Of a stretch of DNA of 64,000 bases, positions 51,224 to 59,579 are shown piece after piece. Made by a program: the position numbers and the translations under genes. Source of the stretch: Rhizobium lentis (GTDB lineage Bacteria > Pseudomonadota > Alphaproteobacteria > Rhizobiales > Rhizobiaceae); the NCBI RefSeq assembly GCF_014200175.1, contig NZ_JACHBD010000001.1:434001-498000 (forward strand), in the 5' to 3' direction. A model generated the notes under the pieces. That model was given only the letters and a program-made list of their open reading frames with translations. It searched no databases and was not told where the DNA came from. Numbering within the stretch: position 1 is the stretch's first letter; each line of letters begins with the position of its first letter.

Positions 51224-52243
51224 TCAAAGCCGCCAGCCCGCGCGGATGACGGCGCGTACCGCCTCGCCGGCCTCGACGGCCACGCGGCTGAAGGCGCGCA
51301 GCGTCTGGCCATTGCGGAGGGTCAGCTTGACGGCATAACGCTCGCCCTCGAACAGCACGGATTCGACGGTTGCCGGAGCGCCCTCGCCGCCGATGATCAC
51401 ATCTTCCGGCCGCACGAGAATATCGGCGTCATCGGTGTTGGCCGCCTGGAGCGCATCCTGCAGTTCATTCCATTCCAGATGGCGTTCGCCGCCCATGACA
51501 GGCAGCGTCAGGATCGCGCCGCGCCCGATCAGGCCGCCGACGATGCGGCCCTCCGGCCGGGCATAAATCTCGGCCGGCGGCGCCACCTGCAGCAGGCGCC
51601 CTTCGAACATGACGGCGACGTCGGTCGCCAGCGCCATTGCCTCGCTCTGGTCATGGGTCACGTAGATCATCGTCGCACCGGAGCGGTGGTGAAACTCGCG
51701 AAAGGTCTCCTCCATTTCCTGCTTCAGGTGCCGGTCGAGATTGGCGAGCGGCTCGTCGAGCAGCACGACATCGGGCGAGGTCACCAGGCAGCGGGCGAGC
51801 GCGACACGCTGGCGCTGGCCGCCGGAGAGATCGGCCGGCCGCCGCCCGGCATAATCGGCAAGCCGGACAGTGGAAAGCGCCTCGCCGACCTTCGTCCGGT
51901 ATGCCTCGCCCGAGACACCGCGCACCTTCAGGGGATAGCCGACATTGTCGGCGACGCTCATGTGCGGCCAGAGCGCATAGGACTGGAAGACCATCGCCAT
52001 GTTGCGCTTTTCCGGCGGCAGCGATTGCGCGGCATCGGCCAGCAGCCGCTCGCCGAGATGGATGGAGCCGTCGGAGGGCGTCTCGAAACCGGCGATCATG
52101 CGCAGAACCGTCGTCTTGCCGCAGCCGGAAGGCCCGAGCAGCGCCAGGAAACCGCCCTCGCGCACATCGAGCGAGACATCGCTGACGGCCGCCCGCCCGG
52201 TGCCGAAATCCTTGGCCACCCGGTTGAGGATCAGTTTCGCCAT
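51224..52243 (-). CDS. Iron-type ABC transporter ATPase
   Basis: A 339-residue ABC ATPase of the FbpC/PotA class: Walker A GPSGCGKTT, signature LSGGQRQRVALARC, Walker B VVLLDEPLANLD, H-loop VTHDQSEA. A C-terminal TOBE-like regulatory domain follows (about 260-335, DILVRPEDVIIGG). ATG 52243 lies inside the 3' end of the permease gene (13-bp overlap); the longer frame merely reads antisense-like permease sequence. It energises the adjacent permease. Confidence 0.92.
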   Translation of the reverse strand: MAKLILNRVAKDFGTGRAAVSDVSLDVREGGFLALLGPSGCGKTTVLRMIAGFETPSDGSIHLGERLLADAAQSLPPEKRNMAMVFQSYALWPHMSVADNVGYPLKVRGVSGEAYRTKVGEALSTVRLADYAGRRPADLSGGQRQRVALARCLVTSPDVVLLDEPLANLDRHLKQEMEETFREFHHRSGATMIYVTHDQSEAMALATDVAVMFEGRLLQVAPPAEIYARPEGRIVGGLIGRGAILTLPVMGGERHLEWNELQDALQAANTDDADILVRPEDVIIGGEGAPATVESVLFEGERYAVKLTLRNGQTLRAFSRVAVEAGEAVRAVIRAGWRL

Positions 52244-53925
52244 GGGACTACCCCTTTCGGCAGGTGTTTCGCCAGGAGTTCCAATAGCAGCATCATGACC
52301 ATGACCATGAGGACGACGAGGACAGACAGTGCCGAGGCAAGGTCGGAGCTGCCGCTGTCGTCGAGATTGTAGATGGCGACGCCGAGCGTCTGGGTGCCGG
52401 CCGACCAGAGCAGCGCGGAGATAGTCAGCTCGTTGCAGCCGATCAGGAAGACGAGGATGACGGAAGCCCCGGCGGCGGGCGCAATCAGCGGCACGATGAT
52501 ATCGGAAAGCCTTCGCAAGAACCCGGCGCCGGAAAGCCGTGCTGCCTCCTCCAGCGCCGGATCGATCTGGTGGAAGGCGCTGATCACGGGTTTCAGGCTG
52601 ATGGCGAAGAAGGAAGAGAAATAGGCGATGAGAATGATCCAGATCGTGCCGTAGAGCGAGATGTGGAGGAAGGGGATGGGCGCAGCGAAGACCAGGATGA
52701 AGGCGACCGCCATGACGATGCCGGGCAGCGAATAGGGTATCTCGATCAGGCTGGCAATGATGCGGGATGCCGCATCCTTGCGCCGCGTCAGCATATAGGC
52801 CGCAAGCACGGTCACCACCAGGAGACAAACTGCGGTTGCGCCGGCAAGCGAGATCGAGTTGACGAAAGCCGTGCGCGTCACCGACTGCCGGAAGAGGATC
52901 TCCTCAAAGGCATGGAGCGACATGGTCTTTAAGGTGAGCGGGACGCCGTAGGCCGGAACCAGCGCGCCGGCGACGAGGGCGAAGAAGGGTGCGGCGAGCA
53001 TGAAGAACAGGATCGCCCAGAGGAGCGGCGTGAACGCGAACCGCCACGCGCCGAGCTCGAAGGCGGCGCTCGCCCCGGACAGGCCGATGACGCGGTAATC
53101 GCGGCCTCTGAGCGCCCGGTCCTGGATCATCAAGCCCGCCACCGAGATCATCGCGATGATTGCCGACAGCACGGCGACGTCGCCGAAGGTGCGGCTGGTG
53201 AAGGCGGAAAACTTGGTGAAAATCAACGTCGGCAGCGTGAAGATCGAGGCGGGAATGCCGAGAATGGCGGGAATGCCGAAATTGCCGGTGCAGGAGACGA
53301 AGGAGATCGCCGCACCCGCGATGATGCCGGGCAGCGACAGAGGCAGGATGATGTCGCGGAAGACCCGAAAGCTGGAGGCGCCGGAAAGCCGTGCGGCCTC
53401 GACGCCGTCGCGCGGCAGCGTCATCAGCCCGGCGCGGAGCGCGAGATAGACGAGCGGCGCATGCTGGACGCCGTAGAGCAGCGCGATGCCGCCGACCGAA
53501 TAGAGCGGCTGCGGCGAGCCGAGCGGCGGAGCGATGGCGGGCGCCTTCAGCAGCGGGCTTGACGGCCCCGACATCTGCACCCAGGCAAGGGCCGTCACCT
53601 GCGGCGGGATCATCATCGGCAGCACGAAGAAGAAGCTGAGCAGCCCCTTGCCCGGGATGTCGGTCAGCGTCAGTAGAAAGGCGAAGAGGCAGCCAATGAG
53701 AAGTGAGACGATCGTACCGAGAACGGATGTGACGACGGTGTAATAGGCGGCTTGCCAAAGCGCCGGGTCGGCGAGCACATCGGTGACACCGCCGCTGGCG
53801 AAGGCCGCGATCCCTGCCATGGCAAGGCGGGCGAGCGGCAGCACGCTGAGGATGAGCACCGTAATGACGATAAAAGGAAACAGCCAGGCGGGCTGGCTGT
53901 TTCCTGCTCTGACATAGGCTGGCAT
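52231..53925 (-). CDS. Iron-type ABC transporter permease (fused, FbpB-like)
   Basis: A 564-residue inner-membrane protein containing two complete permease modules of about six helices each. Each has an EAA loop: DGVEAARLSGASSFRVFRDI in the first and LEEAARLSGAGFLRRLSDII in the second. Two-module permeases are typical of ferric-iron (SfuB/FbpB), phosphonate and related importers. The gene starts 7 bp after the binding-protein gene's stop and overlaps the ATPase gene. Confidence 0.93.
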   Translation of the reverse strand: MPAYVRAGNSQPAWLFPFIVITVLILSVLPLARLAMAGIAAFASGGVTDVLADPALWQAAYYTVVTSVLGTIVSLLIGCLFAFLLTLTDIPGKGLLSFFFVLPMMIPPQVTALAWVQMSGPSSPLLKAPAIAPPLGSPQPLYSVGGIALLYGVQHAPLVYLALRAGLMTLPRDGVEAARLSGASSFRVFRDIILPLSLPGIIAGAAISFVSCTGNFGIPAILGIPASIFTLPTLIFTKFSAFTSRTFGDVAVLSAIIAMISVAGLMIQDRALRGRDYRVIGLSGASAAFELGAWRFAFTPLLWAILFFMLAAPFFALVAGALVPAYGVPLTLKTMSLHAFEEILFRQSVTRTAFVNSISLAGATAVCLLVVTVLAAYMLTRRKDAASRIIASLIEIPYSLPGIVMAVAFILVFAAPIPFLHISLYGTIWIILIAYFSSFFAISLKPVISAFHQIDPALEEAARLSGAGFLRRLSDIIVPLIAPAAGASVILVFLIGCNELTISALLWSAGTQTLGVAIYNLDDSGSSDLASALSVLVVLMVMVMMLLLELLAKHLPKGVVPWRN

Positions 53926-53932
53926 GAAGAGA

Positions 53933-54910
53933 TCAGTTCGAGCGGTAGACCCCCGAGAAGGTCTTCAGATCCTGGTCGGTATTCTTCAAGGCTTCCGCGG
54001 CATTGACCGGCAGGACCTTGATCGTCTCACGCGCCGGGAAGCCGTCCGGCACCTTCATGCCGTTGCGGGCCGGAATATAGCCGAGTTTGAGGAAGCCTTC
54101 CTGGCCCTTTTCGGAGAGCACGTAATCGACGAACTTCTTGGCGGCCTCGGCATTCTTGCTGCTGGCGAGGATGCCGACCGGCTCGGTGACGGCCGAAACG
54201 CCTTCGCTCGGGAAGACGAATTCGACCGGCGCACCCTTGGCCTTCTCGCGGATCGGCAGGTAGTCGACGACCATGCCGTAAGCCTTCTCGCCCGAGGCGA
54301 CCGACTTCAAGACGGCGCCATTGCCGCCGGCGGCGATCGCGCCGTTTGCCTGAAGCGACTTGTAGAAGTCCCAGCCGAGGCCGGGAACGGCGGCAAGCGT
54401 CTGGGCATGGATGAGTGCGGCACCCGAAGCGAGCGGGCTCGGCATGGTGACGAGGCCCTTGGCTTCCGGCTTGGTCAGATCCTTCCAGCTCGCAGGCTTC
54501 ATGCCGGCCGAGGTGTTGTACATGATGCCGGTGGTGATCAGCTTGGTCGAGTAATAGTAGCCGTCGGCGTCATAGAGCGAGGCGTCGTATTGGACGGCTT
54601 CCGGCGACTTGTAGGCGAGCAGCTTGCCCTCTTCCTTCAGGCGCTCCAGCGTCACCACGTCGGCAATCAGGAGAACGTCGGCGACCGGGTTGCCGGACTG
54701 GATCTCGGCCTGCAGCTTGGCCATGATCTTCGGCGTGCCGTCGCGCACCCAGTCGACCTTGATATCGGGATTGGCGGCCATGAAGCCATCGACCGTCGCC
54801 TGCGCGTCTTCGTTCGGCTGGCTGGTGTAGAGAACGAGGTTTGCGGCCGAAGCCGGAATGGCAAAAAGGCTCGCGGCGAGAAGGGCTGCGGCGGAAACGA
54901 TCGTTTTCAT
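53933..54910 (-). CDS. Periplasmic binding protein of the iron-type ABC importer
   Basis: A 325-residue protein. The signal peptide ends near 22 (IPASA). The mature start NLVLYTSQPNEDAQATVDGF is typical of the FbpA/extracellular-binding-protein-1 fold. A tyrosine cluster (DADGYYYSTKLI) is present, but I cannot show that it is the iron site; phosphonate or another anion is equally possible. It is the first gene of the operon. A 9-bp dyad abuts its start codon. Confidence 0.9.
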   Translation of the reverse strand: MKTIVSAAALLAASLFAIPASAANLVLYTSQPNEDAQATVDGFMAANPDIKVDWVRDGTPKIMAKLQAEIQSGNPVADVLLIADVVTLERLKEEGKLLAYKSPEAVQYDASLYDADGYYYSTKLITTGIMYNTSAGMKPASWKDLTKPEAKGLVTMPSPLASGAALIHAQTLAAVPGLGWDFYKSLQANGAIAAGGNGAVLKSVASGEKAYGMVVDYLPIREKAKGAPVEFVFPSEGVSAVTEPVGILASSKNAEAAKKFVDYVLSEKGQEGFLKLGYIPARNGMKVPDGFPARETIKVLPVNAAEALKNTDQDLKTFSGVYRSN

Positions 54911-54943
54911 GGGAGGGGTCCTCGGGATTGCGTTACCCCTCCC
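54911..54943 (-). promoter_or_regulatory. Perfect dyad next to the binding-protein start codon
   Basis: GGGAGGGGT (54911-54919) and ACCCCTCCC (54935-54943) form a 9-bp inverted repeat with 15-nt loop. In the mRNA the 3' arm touches the ATG, and the likely Shine-Dalgarno GAGGA lies at the loop edge, so the hairpin could limit translation. It could equally be a protein operator; CTAATAAGG just upstream is -10-like. Confidence 0.45.
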
Positions 54944-55042
54944 TTATTAGGGGTCGTTGACAGCGATGTGACAGGCGGCGGCAGGCTCCGCTTGCCGGCA
55001 TTCGGGCCGCGGCACTTGCGCGCCGCGGCCCGTCAGAAAACG

Positions 55043-55810
55043 CTACTTCGCAGCCTCTTCTATCAGTTCGGCAACCTTGTCAGGATGCGAAACCATCACG
55101 ACATGGGAGGCGCCATCGACGACGACTGTCCGCCTGGACCCTGCCCGCTCGGCCATGAAGCCAAGGGCTGCGGCCGGGATGTTCTTGTCGCCGGTGCCGT
55201 AGACGAACCACGACGGCAGCTTCTTCCAGGCGGGCTCGCCGGATTTGTCAGCCAGCGCGGCCTCGGTGACCGGGCGTTGGCCAGCCGCCATCAGAGCCGC
55301 CTGTTCGGCCGGCACGTCGCTGGCGAACTGATCATGGAACTTCGCCTGGTCGATATAGAGATCGACACCGCCGCCGCTGAGTTTCACCGGGGCCGCCAGC
55401 GCCCCGCTCAGCGTGCCGCCCGGAAACTTGCCGGCGAGATCGGCAACCGATTCTCCTGCATCAGGGGCGAAGGCCGCGACATAGACCAGCGACTTGACGT
55501 TGTCGTGGCCGTTGGCCGCGGTCGAAATGACCTGGCCGCCATAGGAATGGCCGACGAGAACCACGGGGCCGGCGATGCTGCCGACGACGTCGGAGACATA
55601 GGCAGCATCATTGGCAACGCTGCGCAGCGGATTGGCGGCAGCCACGACCGGGAAGCCGTCCTTGCGCAGGATTTCGACGACGCCGTTCCAGCTGGATGAA
55701 TCGGCAAAGGCGCCATGGACGAGGACGACGGTCGGCTTGGCCGGCTGGGCAACGGCAGCACCGGAGAACAGAGCGCCCGCCAGGGCGACGGCAGCAGCAA
55801 ACTTGAACAT
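55043..55810 (-). CDS. Secreted alpha/beta-hydrolase
   Basis: A 255-residue protein. The signal peptide is about 1-21 (MFKFAAAVALAGALFSGAAV). Hydrolase marks are PTVVLVHGAFADSSSWNGVV (oxyanion strand), nucleophile GHSYGG, a late Asp (YGTGDKNIP) and His (DGASHVVMVSHP). Similar proteins are annotated as esterases or salicylate-esterase-like. It is divergent from an OhrR-like MarR gene with inverted repeats between, so peroxide or organic-oxidant control is plausible. Confidence 0.88.
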   Translation of the reverse strand: MFKFAAAVALAGALFSGAAVAQPAKPTVVLVHGAFADSSSWNGVVEILRKDGFPVVAAANPLRSVANDAAYVSDVVGSIAGPVVLVGHSYGGQVISTAANGHDNVKSLVYVAAFAPDAGESVADLAGKFPGGTLSGALAAPVKLSGGGVDLYIDQAKFHDQFASDVPAEQAALMAAGQRPVTEAALADKSGEPAWKKLPSWFVYGTGDKNIPAAALGFMAERAGSRRTVVVDGASHVVMVSHPDKVAELIEEAAK

Positions 55811-55910
55811 TGGTCATTTCCTTTCGTCGGTTTGATGTCACAGGAGCCGAAGCGCGGTTGACGTGCTTTTTCGGCTCTTAAATTCGGTCATTTAGTTTGT
55901 AAGCGATTTA

Positions 55911-55978
55911 TTTGTGCGCTATTTATCTAGGCCACCCCTTCCCGTGCGTCAATAGCTTGCAAACAGATCGCGCACAAA
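55911..55978. promoter_or_regulatory. Inverted repeat between hydrolase and MarR genes
   Basis: TTTGTGCGC (55911-55919) and GCGCACAAA (55970-55978) are perfect complements 50 bp apart, embedded in A+T-rich sequence (GATTTATTTG; CGCACAAATTATATTG). Each may be part of a site for the divergent MarR protein. Confidence 0.45.
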
Positions 55979-56004
55979 TTATATTGAAGCCGAAGGAGAG
56001 CGTG

Positions 56005-56475
56005 ATGAAAGACACCACATCGAATGATCTCGGCGCCGTGCCTCAGATCGATGAAATGCTTTGCTTTTCAATCTACTCGGCCGGCCACGCCTTCAACCAG
56101 CTTTACCGTCCCCTGCTCGACGAATTGGATCTCACCTATCCGCAATTCCTCGTCATGACCGCCCTGTGGGCGCGTGACGACCGCACGGTGAAAGATCTCG
56201 GCGAGACGCTTTTCCTCGATTCCAGCACCCTCACCCCGCTGCTGAAGCGGCTGGAAAATGTCGGCCTCGTCACCCGCAACCGAAATCCCGCCGACGAACG
56301 CCAGGTGCTGCTGCGCCTGACGCAAGAGGGACAGGCGCTGAAAAGCCACGCCACCCACGTGTACGACTGCATCGGCAAAGCCGTCGGCCTCGACGCCGAG
56401 ACTGTCGGCAAGATCAGGGACACGATCGCTTCGATCCGCGACACCATTCACAACAGGGATAAGGACGAGGCCTGA
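56005..56475 (+). CDS. MarR family regulator, OhrR-like
   Basis: A 156-residue repressor. The N-terminal Cys20 in EMLCFSIYSAGHAFNQLYRP is in the place of the peroxide-sensing Cys of OhrR. The winged helix follows (LTYPQFLVMTALWA, then LFLDSSTLTPLLKRLENVGL). Oxidation of Cys20 would release DNA. No ohr gene lies adjacent; the divergent gene encodes a secreted hydrolase instead. ATG 56005 follows GAAGGAGAGCGTG. Confidence 0.88.
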   Translation: MKDTTSNDLGAVPQIDEMLCFSIYSAGHAFNQLYRPLLDELDLTYPQFLVMTALWARDDRTVKDLGETLFLDSSTLTPLLKRLENVGLVTRNRNPADERQVLLRLTQEGQALKSHATHVYDCIGKAVGLDAETVGKIRDTIASIRDTIHNRDKDEA

Positions 56476-56701
56476 CCCTGGCAGGCACACTGCCTCGCTG
56501 CACCAAACGATTTTCTTCGACAAGCCGGTGGCATGTTGTACGATCCCTCTGCTGCCGCCGCGCGCGATCGGTCATTACCGCCACGCGGCGCGAAGATGCC
56601 GGCGCTCGCTGTCTTGCCTGAGCCTCACGCAGGACGCGCCGCCATTGCCATTCGGCCGCGCTGAGGTGCGTCAATCCTGTTTTGATGAAGGAGGAGTTTC
56701 A

Positions 56702-57760
56702 ATGGAATATCGTCTGCTCGGCCGCTCCGGCCTGAAAATCTCGACTTTGACCATGGGCACGATGACCTTCGGCGGCGTCGGCTGGGCGAAGATGGTTGGC
56801 GATCTCGGCGTTTCCGAGGCGAAGAAGATGATTGATATGTGCATCGATGCCGGCGTCAACCTGATCGACACCGCCAACGTCTATTCATCAGGCGAATGCG
56901 AAAACATCATCGGCGAAGCGCTCGCCGGCAAGCGGCCGCAGGGCGTGCTGCTCGCCACCAAGGCCCGCTTCGGCATGGGCGACGGCCCGAACGACCGCGG
57001 CCTCTCGCGCTACCACTTGATCCGCGAATGCGAGGCAAGCCTGAAGCGCCTGAAGACTGATGTCATCGATCTCTACCAGGTGCATGAATGGGACGGCCAG
57101 ACGCCTCTCGAAGAGACGATGGAAGCGCTCGACACGCTGATCAAGCAAGGCAAGGTGCGTTACGTCGGCTGCTCAAACTATTCGGGCTGGCATATCATGA
57201 AGGCACTCGGCATCGCCAACGAGCACCGCTACCAGCGCTTCGTCAGTCAGCAGATCCACTATACGCTCGAATCCCGCGACGCCGAGTACGAGCTGCTGCC
57301 GATCTCGATCGACCAGGGCCTCGGCGTGCTGGTCTGGAGCCCGCTGGCCGGCGGCCTGCTCTCCGGCAAGCACCGCCGCAACCAGGCAGCACCCGAGGGA
57401 ACGCGCCAGTTCGCCGGCTGGACCGAGCCGCCGATCCGCGACGAAAACCGCCTCTGGAATATCGTCGAGACGCTGGTCGCGATCGGCGAAGAGCACGGCG
57501 TCTCGGCCGCTCAGGTGGCGCTCGCCTGGCTCATCGGCCGCAAGGCGGTGACTTCCGTCATCATCGGCGGGCGCACCGAGGCCCAGTTCCGCGACAACAT
57601 CGCCGCTGCCGATCTGAAGCTCGCCGATGACGAGCGCAAACGCCTGGACGCCGTCAGCCTGCCGCCGGTACTCTATCCCTATTGGCACCAGTTGAACACG
57701 GCAAGCGACCGGCTGGGCGAAGCCGACCTTGAGCTCTTCGGTCCGCACCTCCAGCAATAG
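56702..57760 (+). CDS. Aldo/keto reductase
   Basis: A 352-residue TIM-barrel NADPH oxidoreductase. The start MEYRLLGRSGLKISTLTMGT is typical. Catalytic Asp and Tyr are in NLIDTANVYSSGE, Lys in LLATKARFG, and His in VHEWDGQTP. The NADP-binding end includes SVIIGGRTEAQFRDNI. ATG 56702 follows a strong AAGGAGGAG. The gene stands alone. It belongs to the group of general-stress or sugar-aldehyde reductases; substrate unknown. Confidence 0.93.
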   Translation: MEYRLLGRSGLKISTLTMGTMTFGGVGWAKMVGDLGVSEAKKMIDMCIDAGVNLIDTANVYSSGECENIIGEALAGKRPQGVLLATKARFGMGDGPNDRGLSRYHLIRECEASLKRLKTDVIDLYQVHEWDGQTPLEETMEALDTLIKQGKVRYVGCSNYSGWHIMKALGIANEHRYQRFVSQQIHYTLESRDAEYELLPISIDQGLGVLVWSPLAGGLLSGKHRRNQAAPEGTRQFAGWTEPPIRDENRLWNIVETLVAIGEEHGVSAAQVALAWLIGRKAVTSVIIGGRTEAQFRDNIAAADLKLADDERKRLDAVSLPPVLYPYWHQLNTASDRLGEADLELFGPHLQQ

Positions 57761-57844
57761 AAAGCGGACTCGCTGGGGGAGAAGCGCAATCGTGGCAATG
57801 TCTCGTCTTCTTCTGTTGTGAAAACGGGAGCAAGCGGCTTGCTC

Positions 57845-58006
57845 CTGTCCTCTCCCCAGCGGGGAGAAGGTGGCCCGAGGGTCGGATGAGGGGGCTGCGG
57901 GCACGACGTTCATTGCACTTCGCTTACGCTCAGCGCACTCGCTCCTCTCGTCGCTCAGCCCTCATCTGCCTGCCGGCATCTTCTCACCGTGGGGGAGAAG
58001 GGGGAT
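57845..58006. repeat. Palindromic mosaic element of a second type
   Basis: CTCCCCAGCGGGGAG near the left end and CTTCTCACCGTGGGGGAGAAG near the right end are both hairpins; GATGAGGGGGCTG and CAGCCCTCATC form an inner inverted repeat. It fills most of the gap before the convergent aminotransferase gene. Confidence 0.6.
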
Positions 58007-58043
58007 GTGGCTAATTCTCGCCCCTTCCCTCACCTGCTCCAGC

Positions 58044-59264
58044 TCACCCGCCGATCTCGTCAGCGATCAGCTTGCCCAAGCGGCCGATCCCATCCTCGAT
58101 CATCTGCTCGTTGGCGCACGAGAAACTGAGGCGGAAGGTGTTGGCGCCGGAGCCGTCGGCGAAGAAGGCCTTGCCGGGCACGAAGGCGACCTTGGCGGTT
58201 TCGAGCGATTTCGCCAGGAGCTTGGCGCCATCCATGCCCTCCGGCAACGTGATCCAGATGAACATGCCGCCTTCCGGCTTCGTCCAGCTGGTGCCCTTGG
58301 GCATATATTTCTCAAGCGCCACCAGCATGCAGTTGCGCCGATGGCTGTAGGCGGCCTTGATCTTGGCGACCTGCGCATCAAATCCACGCTCGGCAACACG
58401 GCTGATCGCGATCTGGTTGATCGTCGAGGAATGCAGGTCGGCCGCCTGCTTCATCAGCACCAGCTTGCGGATAACCGGCGCATTGGCGACGACGAAGCCG
58501 ACGCGCAGGCCGGGCGCCAGCGTCTTGGAGAAGCTGCCGCAATAGATCGTGCGCGTGTCGTTGATATGGCCCTTCTCGGCAATCTCCAGCGCCAGGATCG
58601 GCGGGATCGGTTCGCCGTCGTAGCGCAGCGACTGATAGGCGGCGTCCTCGATGACGGCGATATCGAGTTCTTCGGCAAGCGCCAGCACCCGCTTGCGGCC
58701 GGCGAGATCGACCGTTTCACCGGTCGGATTGGAGAAATCGGCGGAGAGATAGGCAAACCTCACCCTGCCGCCGGCGGCGGCTGCCGCCGCGCGATAGGAT
58801 TCCGGCGTCCGGTTGCCGCCTGGCGTCAGCTGGTCATAGGCCGGCTCATAAGCGTTGAAGGCCTGCAGCGCTCCGAGATAGGTCGGCCAGGTCACCAGCG
58901 CGGTGTCGTTCGCAGACAGGAACAGCTTGCCGAGATAATCGAGCCCCTGCTGCGAGCCGGAGACGATGAAGACATTGTCGAGTTCGCAGGGAATGCCGAG
59001 GGCCGCCACCTGCTTGGCCAGCCATTCGCGCAATGGCTTGTAGCCTTCGCTGACCGAATATTGCAGCGCCGAATTGACGGCAGGACCGGCGAAGATGTCG
59101 GCGTAGGCCTGCTTGAATTCCTGATCCGGAAACAGCGCCGGATCCGGAATGCCGCCGGCAAAGGAGATGATGTCGGGCCGGTCGAGAAGCTTCAGGAGCT
59201 CGCGGATTTCGGATGCGCGCATGCGCGACGAGCGCGATGCGAACATGGTGTCCCAGTTCAGCAT
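58044..59264 (-). CDS. PLP-dependent aminotransferase (2-aminoadipate/LysN-like)
   Basis: A 406-residue fold-type I aminotransferase. Marks are IISFAGGIPDPALFPDQEF, VSGSQQGLDYLGKLFL, DFSNPTGETVD (Asn), IAVIEDAAYQSLRY (Asp for the pyridine nitrogen), the PLP Lys in YCGSFSKTLAPGLRVGFVV, and FRLSFS (carboxylate-binding Arg). MocR-like aminotransferases without the DNA-binding domain often act on aromatic or 2-aminoadipate-type substrates. It is divergent from the IlvE-like gene. Confidence 0.92.
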   Translation of the reverse strand: MLNWDTMFASRSSRMRASEIRELLKLLDRPDIISFAGGIPDPALFPDQEFKQAYADIFAGPAVNSALQYSVSEGYKPLREWLAKQVAALGIPCELDNVFIVSGSQQGLDYLGKLFLSANDTALVTWPTYLGALQAFNAYEPAYDQLTPGGNRTPESYRAAAAAAGGRVRFAYLSADFSNPTGETVDLAGRKRVLALAEELDIAVIEDAAYQSLRYDGEPIPPILALEIAEKGHINDTRTIYCGSFSKTLAPGLRVGFVVANAPVIRKLVLMKQAADLHSSTINQIAISRVAERGFDAQVAKIKAAYSHRRNCMLVALEKYMPKGTSWTKPEGGMFIWITLPEGMDGAKLLAKSLETAKVAFVPGKAFFADGSGANTFRLSFSCANEQMIEDGIGRLGKLIADEIGG

Positions 59265-59579
59265 GGGGTTTCCTCATATTTTCTAGATCCCCGACAAACC
59301 ATGCGATGGAAATTATGTCAATAATGCTGACCTATTTTCTTGTCATGGTGACATGTCGGAGATCTTATATTCCAGAGCTTTGGATGTTCCGGATATTCCT
59401 TAATATTGGCGCCATCCGACATCGAAGCCGCCCGGTCCCGGATTTGCCGCTCGACAGCAGCCACATCAAGCGATTATTCCTCCGGTCAAAGCCGAAACCG
59501 GCTGATTCAGACCTTTCCAAGACCGGCTCGGCGGCGGTAGTGTCGCCGCCACTCTTCAATTTACTATCAAGGTGCAGCA
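59265..59579. promoter_or_regulatory. Divergent promoter region of the two aminotransferase genes
   Basis: A 315-bp A+T-rich gap with no ORF I can support. GACATGTC is a palindrome near 59350. Promoter elements for both genes are expected here but cannot be fixed by eye. Confidence 0.4.

Noticed and set aside
52244..52828. N-terminal extension of the iron-type ATPase
   Set aside because: It reads the permease gene in another frame; the ATPase fold begins at MAKLILNRVAKDFG (52243).
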